DNA of 5,420 nucleotides from Pseudomonadota bacterium (GCA_003242425.1 QGUL01000148.1:1-5420), one strand, 5' to 3'. Shown: positions 1 to 5,341, counted from the stretch's first letter. Translations and numbers: made by a program. Notes: generated from the letters alone by a model not told the origin.

Positions 1-392
1 CTCGCGATCAGCATGAACAGTCCCAGCAGCATCAGGCTGCCCAAGCGATGGCTGAAGCCCGCGAAGAGTTTGCCGAATTCGAGCCGCTCGCCCGCGGCGA
101 GCTGATGCGCGCCGAGCATGATGCCGCCCAGAAGCACGGGAACCGCAAGCGAGACCAGGATCTGGCCGATATAGGGCAGGAGCGCAAGCAGGATCATGAT
201 CACGCCCATGGCCAGAAACTGCCCCAGCCACACCAACGGCTGTTCCTTGAACAGCCCCCACGCTTGGGCGAGCCAGCTCAGGCCGCGGCCGGCATTGACG
301 CTGCGTCCTTCCTCGACGAAAGCCCCTTCGCCGTCGATGATCGCCACGTCCTCGACCTGTGCTCCGGGTGCCGCATACGGATTGGTGGACAT
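1..392 (-). CDS. BPSS1780-like multi-pass membrane protein, N-terminal 130 residues (partial)
   Basis: The reading frame starts at an ATG (392-390) and stays open to the left edge, giving 130 residues with no stop. A GGAGGAGG purine tract at 402-395 lies just upstream and fixes the start. The protein opens MSTNPYAAPGAQVED, then has a hydrophilic stretch and a WLAQAWGLFKEQPLVWLGQF segment (about 40-59). That pattern, an NPYAAP-type start followed by a W...AW.LFK..P..W.G motif, is what I recall for the BPSS1780 family of uncharacterised membrane proteins. Hydrophobic segments lie at about 57-75 and 78-97, and a third begins near 118. Between them is a soluble loop (GAHQLAAGERLEFGKLFAGF) like that seen in DUF2189/BPSS1780-type proteins. 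It is probably an inner-membrane protein of unknown function. The family usually runs to well over 200 residues, so roughly half is missing to the left. It is transcribed divergently from the DUF364 gene. The family name is from memory of motifs; the membrane topology is directly visible. Confidence 0.75.
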   Translation of the reverse strand, partial: MSTNPYAAPGAQVEDVAIIDGEGAFVEEGRSVNAGRGLSWLAQAWGLFKEQPLVWLGQFLAMGVIMILLALLPYIGQILVSLAVPVLLGGIMLGAHQLAAGERLEFGKLFAGFSHRLGSLMLLGLFMLIA

Positions 393-431
393 CGCCTCCT
401 CCTTTGTTGTTCGTGTACGCGCCAAGGAACA

Positions 432-476
432 GCTTGCAGGCCGGCAGCCTATGGGAAGGGCTTCCGGGCCGCAAGC
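432..476. repeat. Long imperfect inverted repeat / hairpin in the divergent intergenic region
   Basis: Bases 432-449 pair with 459-476. There are 16 Watson-Crick pairs (GCTTGC with GCAAGC, GGCC with GGCC, GG with CC, AGCC with GGCT), interrupted by a bulged A at 438, a bulged G at 466 and one C/T mismatch (445/463). The loop is 9 bases (450-458). It lies 40 bases upstream of the minus-strand membrane-protein start, so it would sit in that gene's leader if transcription starts further right. No U-tract follows on either side, so it does not look like a standard intrinsic terminator. It could be a leader RNA structure, a REP-like element or chance in GC-rich DNA. Confidence 0.5.
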
Positions 477-518
477 CTCGATGACATTGGAATGCGGAGT
501 TTGGCGACCTCCGTGCAG

Positions 519-552
519 CCGGAACCGGCCTTCTTCCCCCGAAGCCGGCCGG
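519..552. repeat. Second imperfect inverted repeat / hairpin in the divergent intergenic region
   Basis: CCGG at 519-522 pairs with CCGG at 549-552. After an AA bulge (523-524), CCGG at 525-528 pairs with CCGG at 545-548. After a bulged C at 529, CTTC at 530-533 pairs with GAAG at 541-544. This gives 12 pairs and a loop of TTCCCCC (534-540). It sits 55 bases upstream of the DUF364 ATG. Its function is unknown, and it has no adjoining T-run. It shares the CCGG-rich character of the hairpin at 432-476 but is not an obvious copy of it. Confidence 0.4.
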
Positions 553-607
553 AATTGATGTCCGTCAGGTGCGGCCGCGCGCCGGTGCGCCGTATTACAC
601 TCCTCCC

Positions 608-1438
608 ATGCAGAAGGTTCATGAAGCCTACGTGCAACTGGCCGAGCGCATCGCCGCGCGGCTCGGCGGTCCGCGCGTGCGCGCGTTGCATCTGCCGCCG
701 CCGTCCGCCGGCAAGGACGCCGAGTTCTGCGCGCTGGAACTGGAGGACGGCGCCATCGGCCTGTCCTACATCCGCCTGGCAGGCACGGAAGCGGCGCTGC
801 GCGAACGCTACGGCACGTCCGATTTGCACGGCGTCGAGGCCGCCGCGCTGGCACAGGACTTCGCCGCCGCGGACCCGGTGGCGCGCACGCTCGGCATGGC
901 GGCGGTCAACGCGTTGTCGCAATCGCTGTTCACGCACGCCGGCTGGCAGCCTTCGGCAAGCGGCGACCCGCTGGGCGCGATCGATCCGCAGCCCGGCGAG
1001 CACATCGGCATGATCGGACTGTTCGCGCCGCTCGTGCCTGCCATCCTGAACGCGGGCGCACGGCTCACCGTCCTGGAACTGAAACCCGAGCTGGTGCGTG
1101 AAGAGGGCGCGCTGCGCGTGACGCTCGATCCCGCCGCGCTGCGCGACTGCGGCAAGGTGCTCAGCACCTGCACCGTGCTGCTCAACGACACCCTGGACGA
1201 GGTGCTGGCCGGCTGCCGCCACGCCCGTTACTTCGTCCTCGTCGGCCCCACCGCCGGCTGCGTGCCCGATCCGCTGTTCGAGCGCGGCGTGCATGCCCTG
1301 GGCGGCCGGCGCGTGGTCGATCGCGAACGCTTTCTCGACGCCTTCCGCAGCGGCGGCAAATGGGGTCCTCATGCCGCCAAGTACGTGCTCGCGCGCGAGG
1401 ACTATCCCGGCGTCGAAGCGCTGCTCGCGCGCCTCTAG
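608..1438 (+). CDS. DUF4213/DUF364 protein (putative heavy-metal chelation, Rossmann-like)
   Basis: This is a 276-residue cytosolic protein with no signal peptide or membrane segment. The N-terminal part (about 5-110) fits DUF4213, ending in [11 protein letters not shown] (95-105), a typical boundary motif. The C-terminal part (about 130-275) fits DUF364 (Pfam PF04016). It shows [13 protein letters not shown] then LTVLELKP (134-160), [15 protein letters not shown] (186-200), and [19 protein letters not shown] (210-228) followed by the GGRRVVD turn. The one well-studied relative, from Desulfitobacterium, combines an enolase-N-terminal-like fold with a Rossmann-like fold and was proposed to chelate heavy metals; the true substrate is not known. 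The length is normal for the two-domain form. I chose the ATG at 608. A GTG at 569 is in frame, but neither start has a clear Shine-Dalgarno, and family similarity begins only after 608. A TATTAC box at 593-598 may give a very short leader. The emrE-like gene follows 29 bases downstream, suggesting co-transcription. Confidence 0.82.
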   Translation: MQKVHEAYVQLAERIAARLGGPRVRALHLPPPSAGKDAEFCALELEDGAIGLSYIRLAGTEAALRERYGTSDLHGVEAAALAQDFAAADPVARTLGMAAVNALSQSLFTHAGWQPSASGDPLGAIDPQPGEHIGMIGLFAPLVPAILNAGARLTVLELKPELVREEGALRVTLDPAALRDCGKVLSTCTVLLNDTLDEVLAGCRHARYFVLVGPTAGCVPDPLFERGVHALGGRRVVDRERFLDAFRSGGKWGPHAAKYVLAREDYPGVEALLARL

Positions 1439-1467
1439 TTCACCCGGCACTCGATATCGGTACAAGG

Positions 1468-1800
1468 ATGACGAACTGGTTGTATCTCGCCGCCGCCATC
1501 GTCGCCGAAGTGGTGGCGACTTCGGCGCTCAAAGCGAGCGCAGGTTTCACCCGCTTACTGCCTTCGCTCATCGTCGTCGCGGGTTACGGCATCGCCTTCT
1601 ATCTGCTCGCGCTGGCGCTGCGCACCATTCCCGTGGGCGTCGCCTACGCCGTATGGTCGGGCGCGGGCATCGTGCTGATCTCGATTGCGGGCTGGCTGCT
1701 GTTCGGTCAGCGACTCGACGGTCCCGCGCTGCTCGGCATCGCGTTGATCGTGGCCGGCGTGCTGGTGCTGCATCTTTTTTCGAAGTCCGTGGCCCATTGA
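1468..1800 (+). CDS. emrE: EmrE-like small multidrug resistance (SMR) transporter, Qac subtype
   Basis: The protein is 110 residues, exactly the length of E. coli EmrE, and aligns to my recollection of EmrE without gaps. It is an inner-membrane proton-coupled antiporter that works as an antiparallel dimer and exports cationic, lipophilic compounds such as quaternary ammonium ions. The essential proton/substrate glutamate is E14 (in [12 protein letters not shown]). Tyr40, Tyr60 and Trp63 of the binding site are all present ([19 protein letters not shown], 54-72), as are Lys22 and the FGQRLD loop (79-84). Position 4 is Trp where EmrE has Tyr. The WSGxGIVLIS motif places it with Qac-type exporters rather than the guanidinium-exporting Gdx/SugE type (WTGIGAVG). 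Four membrane helices are visible, at about 4-22, 33-51, 58-77 and 86-105. An upstream in-frame extension to 1360 overlaps the DUF364 gene and would break the perfect EmrE length, so I chose the ATG at 1468. AAGG directly abuts that ATG, so its ribosome binding site is poor and translation may depend on coupling to the upstream gene. Confidence 0.93.
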   Translation: MTNWLYLAAAIVAEVVATSALKASAGFTRLLPSLIVVAGYGIAFYLLALALRTIPVGVAYAVWSGAGIVLISIAGWLLFGQRLDGPALLGIALIVAGVLVLHLFSKSVAH

Positions 1801-1811
1801 ATGGGGGCTTT

Positions 1812-1827
1812 GCAGCAACACGGCTGC
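1812..1827 (+). terminator. Weak hairpin after the emrE-like stop, possible terminator
   Basis: GCAGC (1812-1816) pairs with GCTGC (1823-1827) around a 6-base loop, 11 bases after the stop codon. It is followed by GTCTCTTGCT, which is only partly T-rich. A second hairpin lies just downstream: GGCGCG at 1845-1850 pairs with CGCGCC at 1861-1866, with a 10-base loop. Either may help end the DUF364-emrE transcript, but neither is a canonical intrinsic terminator. Confidence 0.25.
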
Positions 1828-1975
1828 GTCTCTTGCTGAGAATCGGCGCGTCCCGGCTTGCGCGCCAATGCTGCAATCCATCTCGGCGCGTTCCCTACGC
1901 TGTGTAGCGCCGCGCGGATATTGTGCCGCTTCGATCGGCGAAATCCGGATCAAACCCGGCCGTAAGTACGATTGC

Positions 1976-1998
1976 CGATCTACTAAGTTAGTTGATCG
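1976..1998. promoter_or_regulatory. Operator-like 23-base dyad
   Basis: The arms CGATC-T-ACTAA and TTAGT-T-GATCG are symmetrical about a single central G at 1987. Ten of eleven arm positions pair; the only break is T/T at 1981/1993. An RNA stem would need a larger loop than the single central base, so protein recognition on DNA is the simpler reading. It lies 173 bases before the ynfA ATG and 175 bases after the emrE stop. I cannot name the regulator, and none is encoded in the window. Confidence 0.4.
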
Positions 1999-2026
1999 AT
2001 TACGCAGCCCGATGAGCAATTCCCTC

Positions 2027-2093
2027 CGAAGTTCAATGACGCACAATTCGAACTTCGTGCTTCGGTCTGCTTGCCCTCTCCATTCGAAGTTCG
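2027..2093. repeat. Cluster of three CGAAGTTC repeats (two direct, one inverted)
   Basis: CGAAGTTC occurs at 2027-2034 and 2085-2092 on the plus strand, and as its reverse complement GAACTTCG at 2050-2057. The middle copy can pair with the first (8-base arms, 15-base spacer). It can instead pair with the third, where identity extends to 9 bases (2049-2057 with 2085-2093). The two pairings are mutually exclusive. Three copies of an 8-mer within 67 bases is more than expected by chance. The cluster lies 79-145 bases upstream of the ynfA ATG. It could be a set of protein-binding sites or a switching leader RNA. Confidence 0.4.
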
Positions 2094-2137
2094 CAGTGCA
2101 TTGAGCGCCTTGCTGTATACACGACCGGCCCGCCGCT

Positions 2138-2143
2138 TATGAT
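2138..2143 (+). promoter_or_regulatory. Candidate -10 box for ynfA
   Basis: TATGAT matches five of six bases of the sigma-70 consensus and stands out in GC-rich surroundings, 28 bases before the ynfA ATG. No good -35 lies at 16-18 bases: TTGCTG at 2110-2115 is 22 bases away, which is too far. The promoter may therefore need an activator, or the match may be accidental. Confidence 0.35.
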
Positions 2144-2171
2144 TGGCGCGTTCCAGCTTCAGTGTCGCGCC

Positions 2172-2507
2172 ATGTTCCCGCTCAAGACCGCCGCCCTTTT
2201 CGCCCTCACCGCCGTCGCGGAAATCGTCGGTTGCTATCTGCCCTATCTGTGGCTGCGTGAAGGCCGCAGCGCCTGGCTGCTCGTGCCGGCGGCGGCGAGC
2301 CTCGCGCTTTTCGCCTGGCTGCTATCGCTGCATCCGACCGCCGCCGGCCGCGTCTATGCCGCCTACGGCGGGGTCTACGTCTGCGCCGCGATCCTCTGGC
2401 TGTGGGCGGTAGACGGCATCCGTCCCACGGTATGGGATGTCGTCGGTTCGGCGGTGGCGCTCTGCGGCATGGCGATCATCATGTTCGCTCCGCGTGCGAC
2501 GGGTTGA
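2172..2507 (+). CDS. ynfA: YnfA / UPF0060 family small inner-membrane protein
   Basis: This protein of 111 residues is close to the 108 of E. coli YnfA. Several YnfA hallmark stretches are visible: [16 protein letters not shown] (16-31), a [17 protein letters not shown] segment (35-55), [15 protein letters not shown] (59-73) and ALCGMAIIM (96-104). Four membrane helices are predicted at about 4-24, 34-53, 62-80 and 86-106. Glu17 lies in helix 1 where SMR pumps carry their essential glutamate. YnfA proteins belong to the same drug/metabolite transporter superfamily as SMR proteins, and work in enteric bacteria has linked YnfA to multidrug efflux; the natural substrate is unsettled. I chose the ATG at 2172 because it gives the family length. 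An in-frame ATG at 2139 would add 11 unrelated residues and overlap the candidate -10. No clear Shine-Dalgarno precedes 2172. The DUF488 gene starts 37 bases after the stop, so an operon is likely. Confidence 0.92.
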   Translation: MFPLKTAALFALTAVAEIVGCYLPYLWLREGRSAWLLVPAAASLALFAWLLSLHPTAAGRVYAAYGGVYVCAAILWLWAVDGIRPTVWDVVGSAVALCGMAIIMFAPRATG

Positions 2508-2544
2508 GACGCCGGGCACCGATCGTGCACGCCGGAACGCCGTC

Positions 2545-3090
2545 ATGTCCGCGCCCCTGACAATCTGGACAATCGGCCATTCCACGCGCCCGCTGGACGC
2601 GCTGCTCGACCTGCTGCGCGCGCACGGTATCGAGGCGCTGGCGGACGTGCGCCGCTATCCCGGCTCGCGCAAGCACCCGCACTTCAACCCCGAACCGCTG
2701 CGCGCCGGCCTCGCCGCGGCCGGCATCGCCTATCACCCGTTTCCGGAGCTGGGCGGCCGGCGCGCGCCGCGGCCCGATTCGCCCCACACGGCCTGGCGCA
2801 ATGCCGCGTTCCGCGGCTATGCCGACTACATGGATACGCCCGCTTTCGCACAGGCACTGGAACGGCTCGTCGCGCTTGCGCGCGCACGGCGCACGGCGAT
2901 GATGTGCGCCGAAGGCCTCTGGTGGCGCTGCCATCGCGCGCTGATCGCCGATGCGCTGAAAGCGCGCGGCGTGGAGGTGTTGCACATCGTGGACAAGACC
3001 AGGACGGAAGCGCATCCCTACACTTCCGCCGCCCGGGTGGTGGACGGCCGGCTGCATTACGGTCCCGCCCAGGGGCGGCTGCCGTTCTGA
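2545..3090 (+). CDS. DUF488 domain-containing protein
   Basis: A 181-residue soluble protein matches DUF488 (Pfam PF04343) along its whole length. In order, the visible motifs are TIGHST (9-14), DVRRYPGSRKHPHFN (34-48), FPELGGRR (66-73), FRGYADYM (89-96) and CAEGLWWRCHR (121-131), followed by a helix and VLHIVDK. The conserved polar residues (His12, Asp34, Arg36, His44, Cys121, Glu123, Cys129, His130, Arg131) suggest an enzymatic or nucleic-acid-related active site. No function is established for the family that I can cite with confidence. The ATG at 2545 is preceded by GGAA at 2534-2537 with 7-base spacing. The frame is open further upstream to 2437, but that part overlaps ynfA and has no family similarity. 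It is probably co-transcribed with ynfA. The C-terminal segment (ARVVDGRLHYGPAQGRLPF) reads as a normal family end, so the gene is intact. Confidence 0.88.
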   Translation: MSAPLTIWTIGHSTRPLDALLDLLRAHGIEALADVRRYPGSRKHPHFNPEPLRAGLAAAGIAYHPFPELGGRRAPRPDSPHTAWRNAAFRGYADYMDTPAFAQALERLVALARARRTAMMCAEGLWWRCHRALIADALKARGVEVLHIVDKTRTEAHPYTSAARVVDGRLHYGPAQGRLPF

Positions 3091-3098
3091 GCGCGCGG

Positions 3099-3104
3099 TA
3101 GACT
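3099..3104 (+). promoter_or_regulatory. Candidate -10 box for the metallo-hydrolase gene
   Basis: TAGACT, 46 bases upstream of the ATG at 3151, keeps the T1, A2, A4 and T6 positions of a sigma-70 -10. No recognisable -35 lies 17 bases upstream, where the DNA is still coding for the DUF488 C-terminus. A small hairpin (GCGCA 3109-3113 with TGCGC 3118-3122) follows in the leader. Read-through from the ynfA-DUF488 pair is an alternative. Confidence 0.25.
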
Positions 3105-3137
3105 GTCGGCGCATGCCTGCGCGGCGTGCACCGGAAG

Positions 3138-3146
3138 AGGAGGAGG
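3138..3146 (+). promoter_or_regulatory. Strong ribosome binding site of the metallo-hydrolase gene
   Basis: AGGAGGAGG, in the longer purine run 3133-3148, ends four bases before the ATG at 3151, with an upstream AGGAGG at 7-base spacing. It is the best Shine-Dalgarno on the plus strand here and fixes the start. A nearer-upstream ATG at 3113 is out of frame with this gene. Confidence 0.8.
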
Positions 3147-3150
3147 AACC

Positions 3151-4116
3151 ATGCAGCAGCTTTGTCGCCTCGCGGCGCTCGCGCTCGGCCTCTGCGCCGC
3201 GCCGCTGTCCGCGCTCTCTGCCAGCGTCACCGTCATCCCACTCGGCAGCCACGACGGCGAGTTCTGCCGCTACGACCGCGCGCTGATTTTCGAGGACCCG
3301 GACGGCACGCGCATCCTCTACGATGCCGGCCGCACCGTGCGCGGCCCCGACGATCCGCGCCTGGGCAGAATCGACGCGGTGCTGTTGAGCCACGTGCACG
3401 GCGATCATCTGGGCGACGTGCATCAGCCCGAGGCCAATGCCGGCACCTGCGCCGAACCGGATTTCTCGGTGAAGATCACGCCGGTGTCGAACACCGTCGC
3501 CATCGCGGCGGCGAAGAAGGCGAAGCTGGTGGTGGGCGGCGAGATGCCGGCCTTCTTCGCGCCCAAGTTGAAAGCCGCGGGCGGCGATCCGAAGCAGGTG
3601 CAGCCGCTGCGCTTCGGCGCGATGACGAAGATCGGCGGCGTGGAGATCGCCAGCGTGCCGGCGGTGCACAGCAACGGGCTCGACCCCAAGTTCATCGAGC
3701 ACGAACATGCGCAGGCGCTCGCGGCGAGCGGACTCACCGCGTATGTGGGTCCGCCCGGCGGCTATGTGCTGCGCTTCAGCAACGGTCTCGTCGCCTATCT
3801 TTCCGGCGATACGGGCATCACCGCCGAACAGGATCTGGTGGTGCGCCGTCACTACCGGGCGCAGCTCGCGGTGCTGAACATCGGCGGCACGTTCACGACC
3901 GGCCCCGCGGAAGCGGCCTACGTGATCAACGAGCTCGTCAAGCCGGCGAGCGTGATCGCCTCGCATGCGAACGAAGAGGCGACGCGCAACGGCAAACTGC
4001 TGCCCGGCACGAAGACCGCGGCGTTCAAGCAGGCGGTGCGGGTACCGGTACATGTGCCCTTGAGCGGCAAGCCGATGCAGTTCGATGCCGAGGGCAAGTG
4101 CGTGGCGGGCTGCTGA
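3151..4116 (+). CDS. Exported metallo-beta-lactamase-fold hydrolase
   Basis: This 321-residue protein begins with a signal peptide: Arg6, then a hydrophobic core LAALALGLCAAPLSALSA, with likely cleavage near residue 24. The mature enzyme should be periplasmic. The metallo-beta-lactamase fold is shown by the complete metal set. HVHGDH at 81-86 gives His81, His83, Asp85 and His86. His173 lies in VPAVHSN, Asp220 in YLSGDTG and His272 in ASHANEE. The pattern resembles UlaG-like/Lactamase_B_2 hydrolases more than classical beta-lactamases, so substrates such as phosphoesters, lactones or other esters are possible; none can be assigned. The mature part has four cysteines (39, 100, 317 and 321), with two in a KCVAGC tail, so disulphides are plausible in the periplasm. 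A basic, Lys-rich stretch (121-160) lies between the HxHxDH and third-His motifs. The gene stands alone behind a strong ribosome binding site and converges on the binding-protein gene. The fold is certain; the substrate is unknown. Confidence 0.88.
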   Translation: MQQLCRLAALALGLCAAPLSALSASVTVIPLGSHDGEFCRYDRALIFEDPDGTRILYDAGRTVRGPDDPRLGRIDAVLLSHVHGDHLGDVHQPEANAGTCAEPDFSVKITPVSNTVAIAAAKKAKLVVGGEMPAFFAPKLKAAGGDPKQVQPLRFGAMTKIGGVEIASVPAVHSNGLDPKFIEHEHAQALAASGLTAYVGPPGGYVLRFSNGLVAYLSGDTGITAEQDLVVRRHYRAQLAVLNIGGTFTTGPAEAAYVINELVKPASVIASHANEEATRNGKLLPGTKTAAFKQAVRVPVHVPLSGKPMQFDAEGKCVAGC

Positions 4117-4137
4117 GGCCCGGCGTCGGATGAAACG

Positions 4138-4165
4138 GCGAGGCGCGCGAGCATGCGCGCCTCGC
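4138..4165. terminator. Hairpin between convergent genes, probable bidirectional terminator
   Basis: A perfect 11-pair stem joins GCGAGGCGCGC (4138-4148) to GCGCGCCTCGC (4155-4165) around a 6-base loop, GAGCAT. It lies 21 bases after the hydrolase stop and 8 bases before the opposing stop. It is the most stable structure between genes here and well placed to end both transcripts. Neither side has a U-tract, so termination may rely on Rho or the hairpin may mainly protect 3' ends. Confidence 0.6.
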
Positions 4166-4173
4166 GCATCGCG

Positions 4174-5292
4174 TCAGTCGCGGAACACGCGGTCCCGGCC
4201 AAGCATGGTGAGGGTGACGAAACGGCTGCCGTCGCGGTTCTCCGGCGAGAAGCGCACGGTATAGCCGCCGACGTCGAGATCGTGGAGGCTGTCGAGCGCC
4301 TTCACCAGCGCGGCCCGCGTCGGATTGGGGCCGGCGCGTTTGAGGCCTTCCACCAGCGTCTTCGCGGCGATGTAGCTCTCCAGCGCGGTGAAGGAATCGG
4401 CCTTGTCGGGCGCGACCTTGGCGATCGCCTCCTTGAATTCGCGCACGACCGGAATGGTGATGCGCGAAGGCGTGGGCACCACCTGCGACATCAGCACGCC
4501 GACACCCTTGTCGCCCAGTTCCGCGGCAAGGGCGTTGGCGCCCGCGAAGGAGGTGCTCACGAATTGCGCGTTGGAACCTTGCGCGCGGGCGCGCTTGATG
4601 AATTCCGCCGTGGCGTCGTAGCGCGTGGTGGCGATCACCACCTGCGGGTTGGCTTTCAGCACGGCCGCGACCGAGGCCGTCACCGCTTCCTTGCCGCGTT
4701 CGATCGCGGCGACGGCGACGGGGCTGAGCTTGTGGGCCTTGAGCGCCCGTTCCACCGCGGCCAGGTTCTGTTTGCCGACCGGGTCGTCGTAGTGCACGAT
4801 CGCGAAACGCGTCATGCCGAGCGTGCCGTAGTGCTCGACGATCTTCTCCAGTTCGTCGGCGTAGCTCGCGCGCAGGTTGTACACGTAAGGACGCTGGCGC
4901 AGCACGTCGGCGCCGCTGAAGGGCGCGAAGAACGGCACCTTGGCCCGTTCCGCGATTTCCAGCGCCGGCACGCTGAGCGTGGCGCTGCCGTAGCCGAACA
5001 GGGCGATGACGTTGCGTTCGTCCACCAGCGTCGCGGTGTTGGCCTTGGCCTTGGCGACGTCGTTGGCGTCGTCGAGCGAGACCAGTTCGATCTTGCGCCC
5101 GTGTACGCCGCCGGCGGCGTTCACTTTGTTGAAATAGGCGAGCGCGCCGGCACGGATATCCTGTCCGACCGCCATGACCGGACCCGACAACGGCGCAGAC
5201 TGACCGATGAGCAAAGGCGATTGCGCGCAGGCCGCGCCGGCGAAGAACATGCCGGCCAGCGCCGCCACGCGCAGGGCGAGCGAGCGAATCAT
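4174..5292 (-). CDS. Periplasmic substrate-binding protein, branched-chain amino acid (LivJ/LivK) type
   Basis: The 372-residue protein has a signal peptide: Arg3, a hydrophobic core ALRVAALAGMFFAGAACA, and a likely cut after ACA (21-23). The mature protein belongs to Peripla_BP_6, the type I fold family of LivJ/LivK. The N-terminal strand and helix show IGQSAPLSGPVMAVGQDI (29-46) and FNKVNAAGGVHGRKIELVSLDD (54-75). The first-lobe ligand region has FGYGSATLS (99-107) and YNLRASYADE (138-147). A crossover FAIVHYDDPVGKQ (163-175) precedes the second lobe, which ends near LESYIAAKTLVEGLKRAG (304-321). It should capture a small ligand for a HAAT-type ABC importer. The ligand may be an amino acid, an amide, an aromatic acid or something else, and cannot be told from sequence alone. 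GGAG at 5302-5299 supports the ATG at 5292-5290. No permease or ATPase gene is in the window; partners would have to lie beyond the right edge or elsewhere. Cys22 is not in a valid lipobox. Confidence 0.92.
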   Translation of the reverse strand: MIRSLALRVAALAGMFFAGAACAQSPLLIGQSAPLSGPVMAVGQDIRAGALAYFNKVNAAGGVHGRKIELVSLDDANDVAKAKANTATLVDERNVIALFGYGSATLSVPALEIAERAKVPFFAPFSGADVLRQRPYVYNLRASYADELEKIVEHYGTLGMTRFAIVHYDDPVGKQNLAAVERALKAHKLSPVAVAAIERGKEAVTASVAAVLKANPQVVIATTRYDATAEFIKRARAQGSNAQFVSTSFAGANALAAELGDKGVGVLMSQVVPTPSRITIPVVREFKEAIAKVAPDKADSFTALESYIAAKTLVEGLKRAGPNPTRAALVKALDSLHDLDVGGYTVRFSPENRDGSRFVTLTMLGRDRVFRD

Positions 5293-5341
5293 CGTCTACT
5301 CCGTGTTGTAGTTGTTGGAGGGTGGAACTTCGTCACGCGGT

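Larger units (their letters stand above)
1801..2171. other. AT-richer intergenic region between emrE-like and ynfA-like genes
   Basis: These 371 bases hold no gene I can support. Base composition falls clearly below that of the flanking genes: I count 59 G/C in the 120 bases from 1981 to 2100, about 49 percent. A plus-strand frame of 78 codons (1868-2104) gives no recognisable protein and lacks the codon bias of the neighbours. The gap contains small hairpins just after the emrE stop, a 23-base dyad (1976-1998), three CGAAGTTC copies (2027-2093) and a good -10 hexamer (2138-2143). No IS ends, tRNA or integrase remnants were seen. It is most simply a regulatory region for ynfA, but the composition also fits a decayed insertion. 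Confidence 0.6.

Noticed and set aside
449..1465. A 338-codon open frame on the minus strand across the DUF364 gene
   Set aside because: It lies antisense to a recognisable two-domain protein and has low-complexity Arg/His/Ala composition.
1439..1467. A guanidine riboswitch upstream of the SMR gene
   Set aside because: Only 29 bases separate the genes, with no paired ACGR-loop hairpins, and the transporter has Qac-type rather than Gdx-type motifs.
2047..2057. TTCGAAC resembling a tRNA T-loop, possible tRNA or att-site fragment
   Set aside because: There is no acceptor, D or anticodon arm around it and no CCA end; the match is explained by the local CGAAGTTC repeats.
1868..2104. A 78-codon frame in the emrE-ynfA gap
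   Set aside because: It has no recognisable family, no ribosome binding site and no codon bias like its neighbours; its Ser/Arg-rich product looks random.
3113..3150. Alternative ATG at 3113 for the hydrolase gene
   Set aside because: It is out of frame with the hydrolase and soon reaches a stop; it would encode only a short Glu-run peptide.
2479..4053. A 524-codon open frame on the minus strand across the DUF488 and hydrolase genes
   Set aside because: It is antisense to two genes with clear families, is dominated by Arg, His and Ala, has no domain I recognise, and is the usual by-product of high third-position G+C.
3126..4133. A 335-codon open frame on the plus strand overlapping the hydrolase
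   Set aside because: It is the same DNA read in another frame, Arg-rich and motif-free, while the 3151 frame has signal peptide, metal ligands and a strong ribosome binding site.
5224..5235. Lipoprotein signal in the binding protein (Cys22)
   Set aside because: The residues before the cysteine (GAA) lack the Leu or equivalent at the -3 position of a lipobox; ordinary signal peptidase cleavage after ACA fits better.
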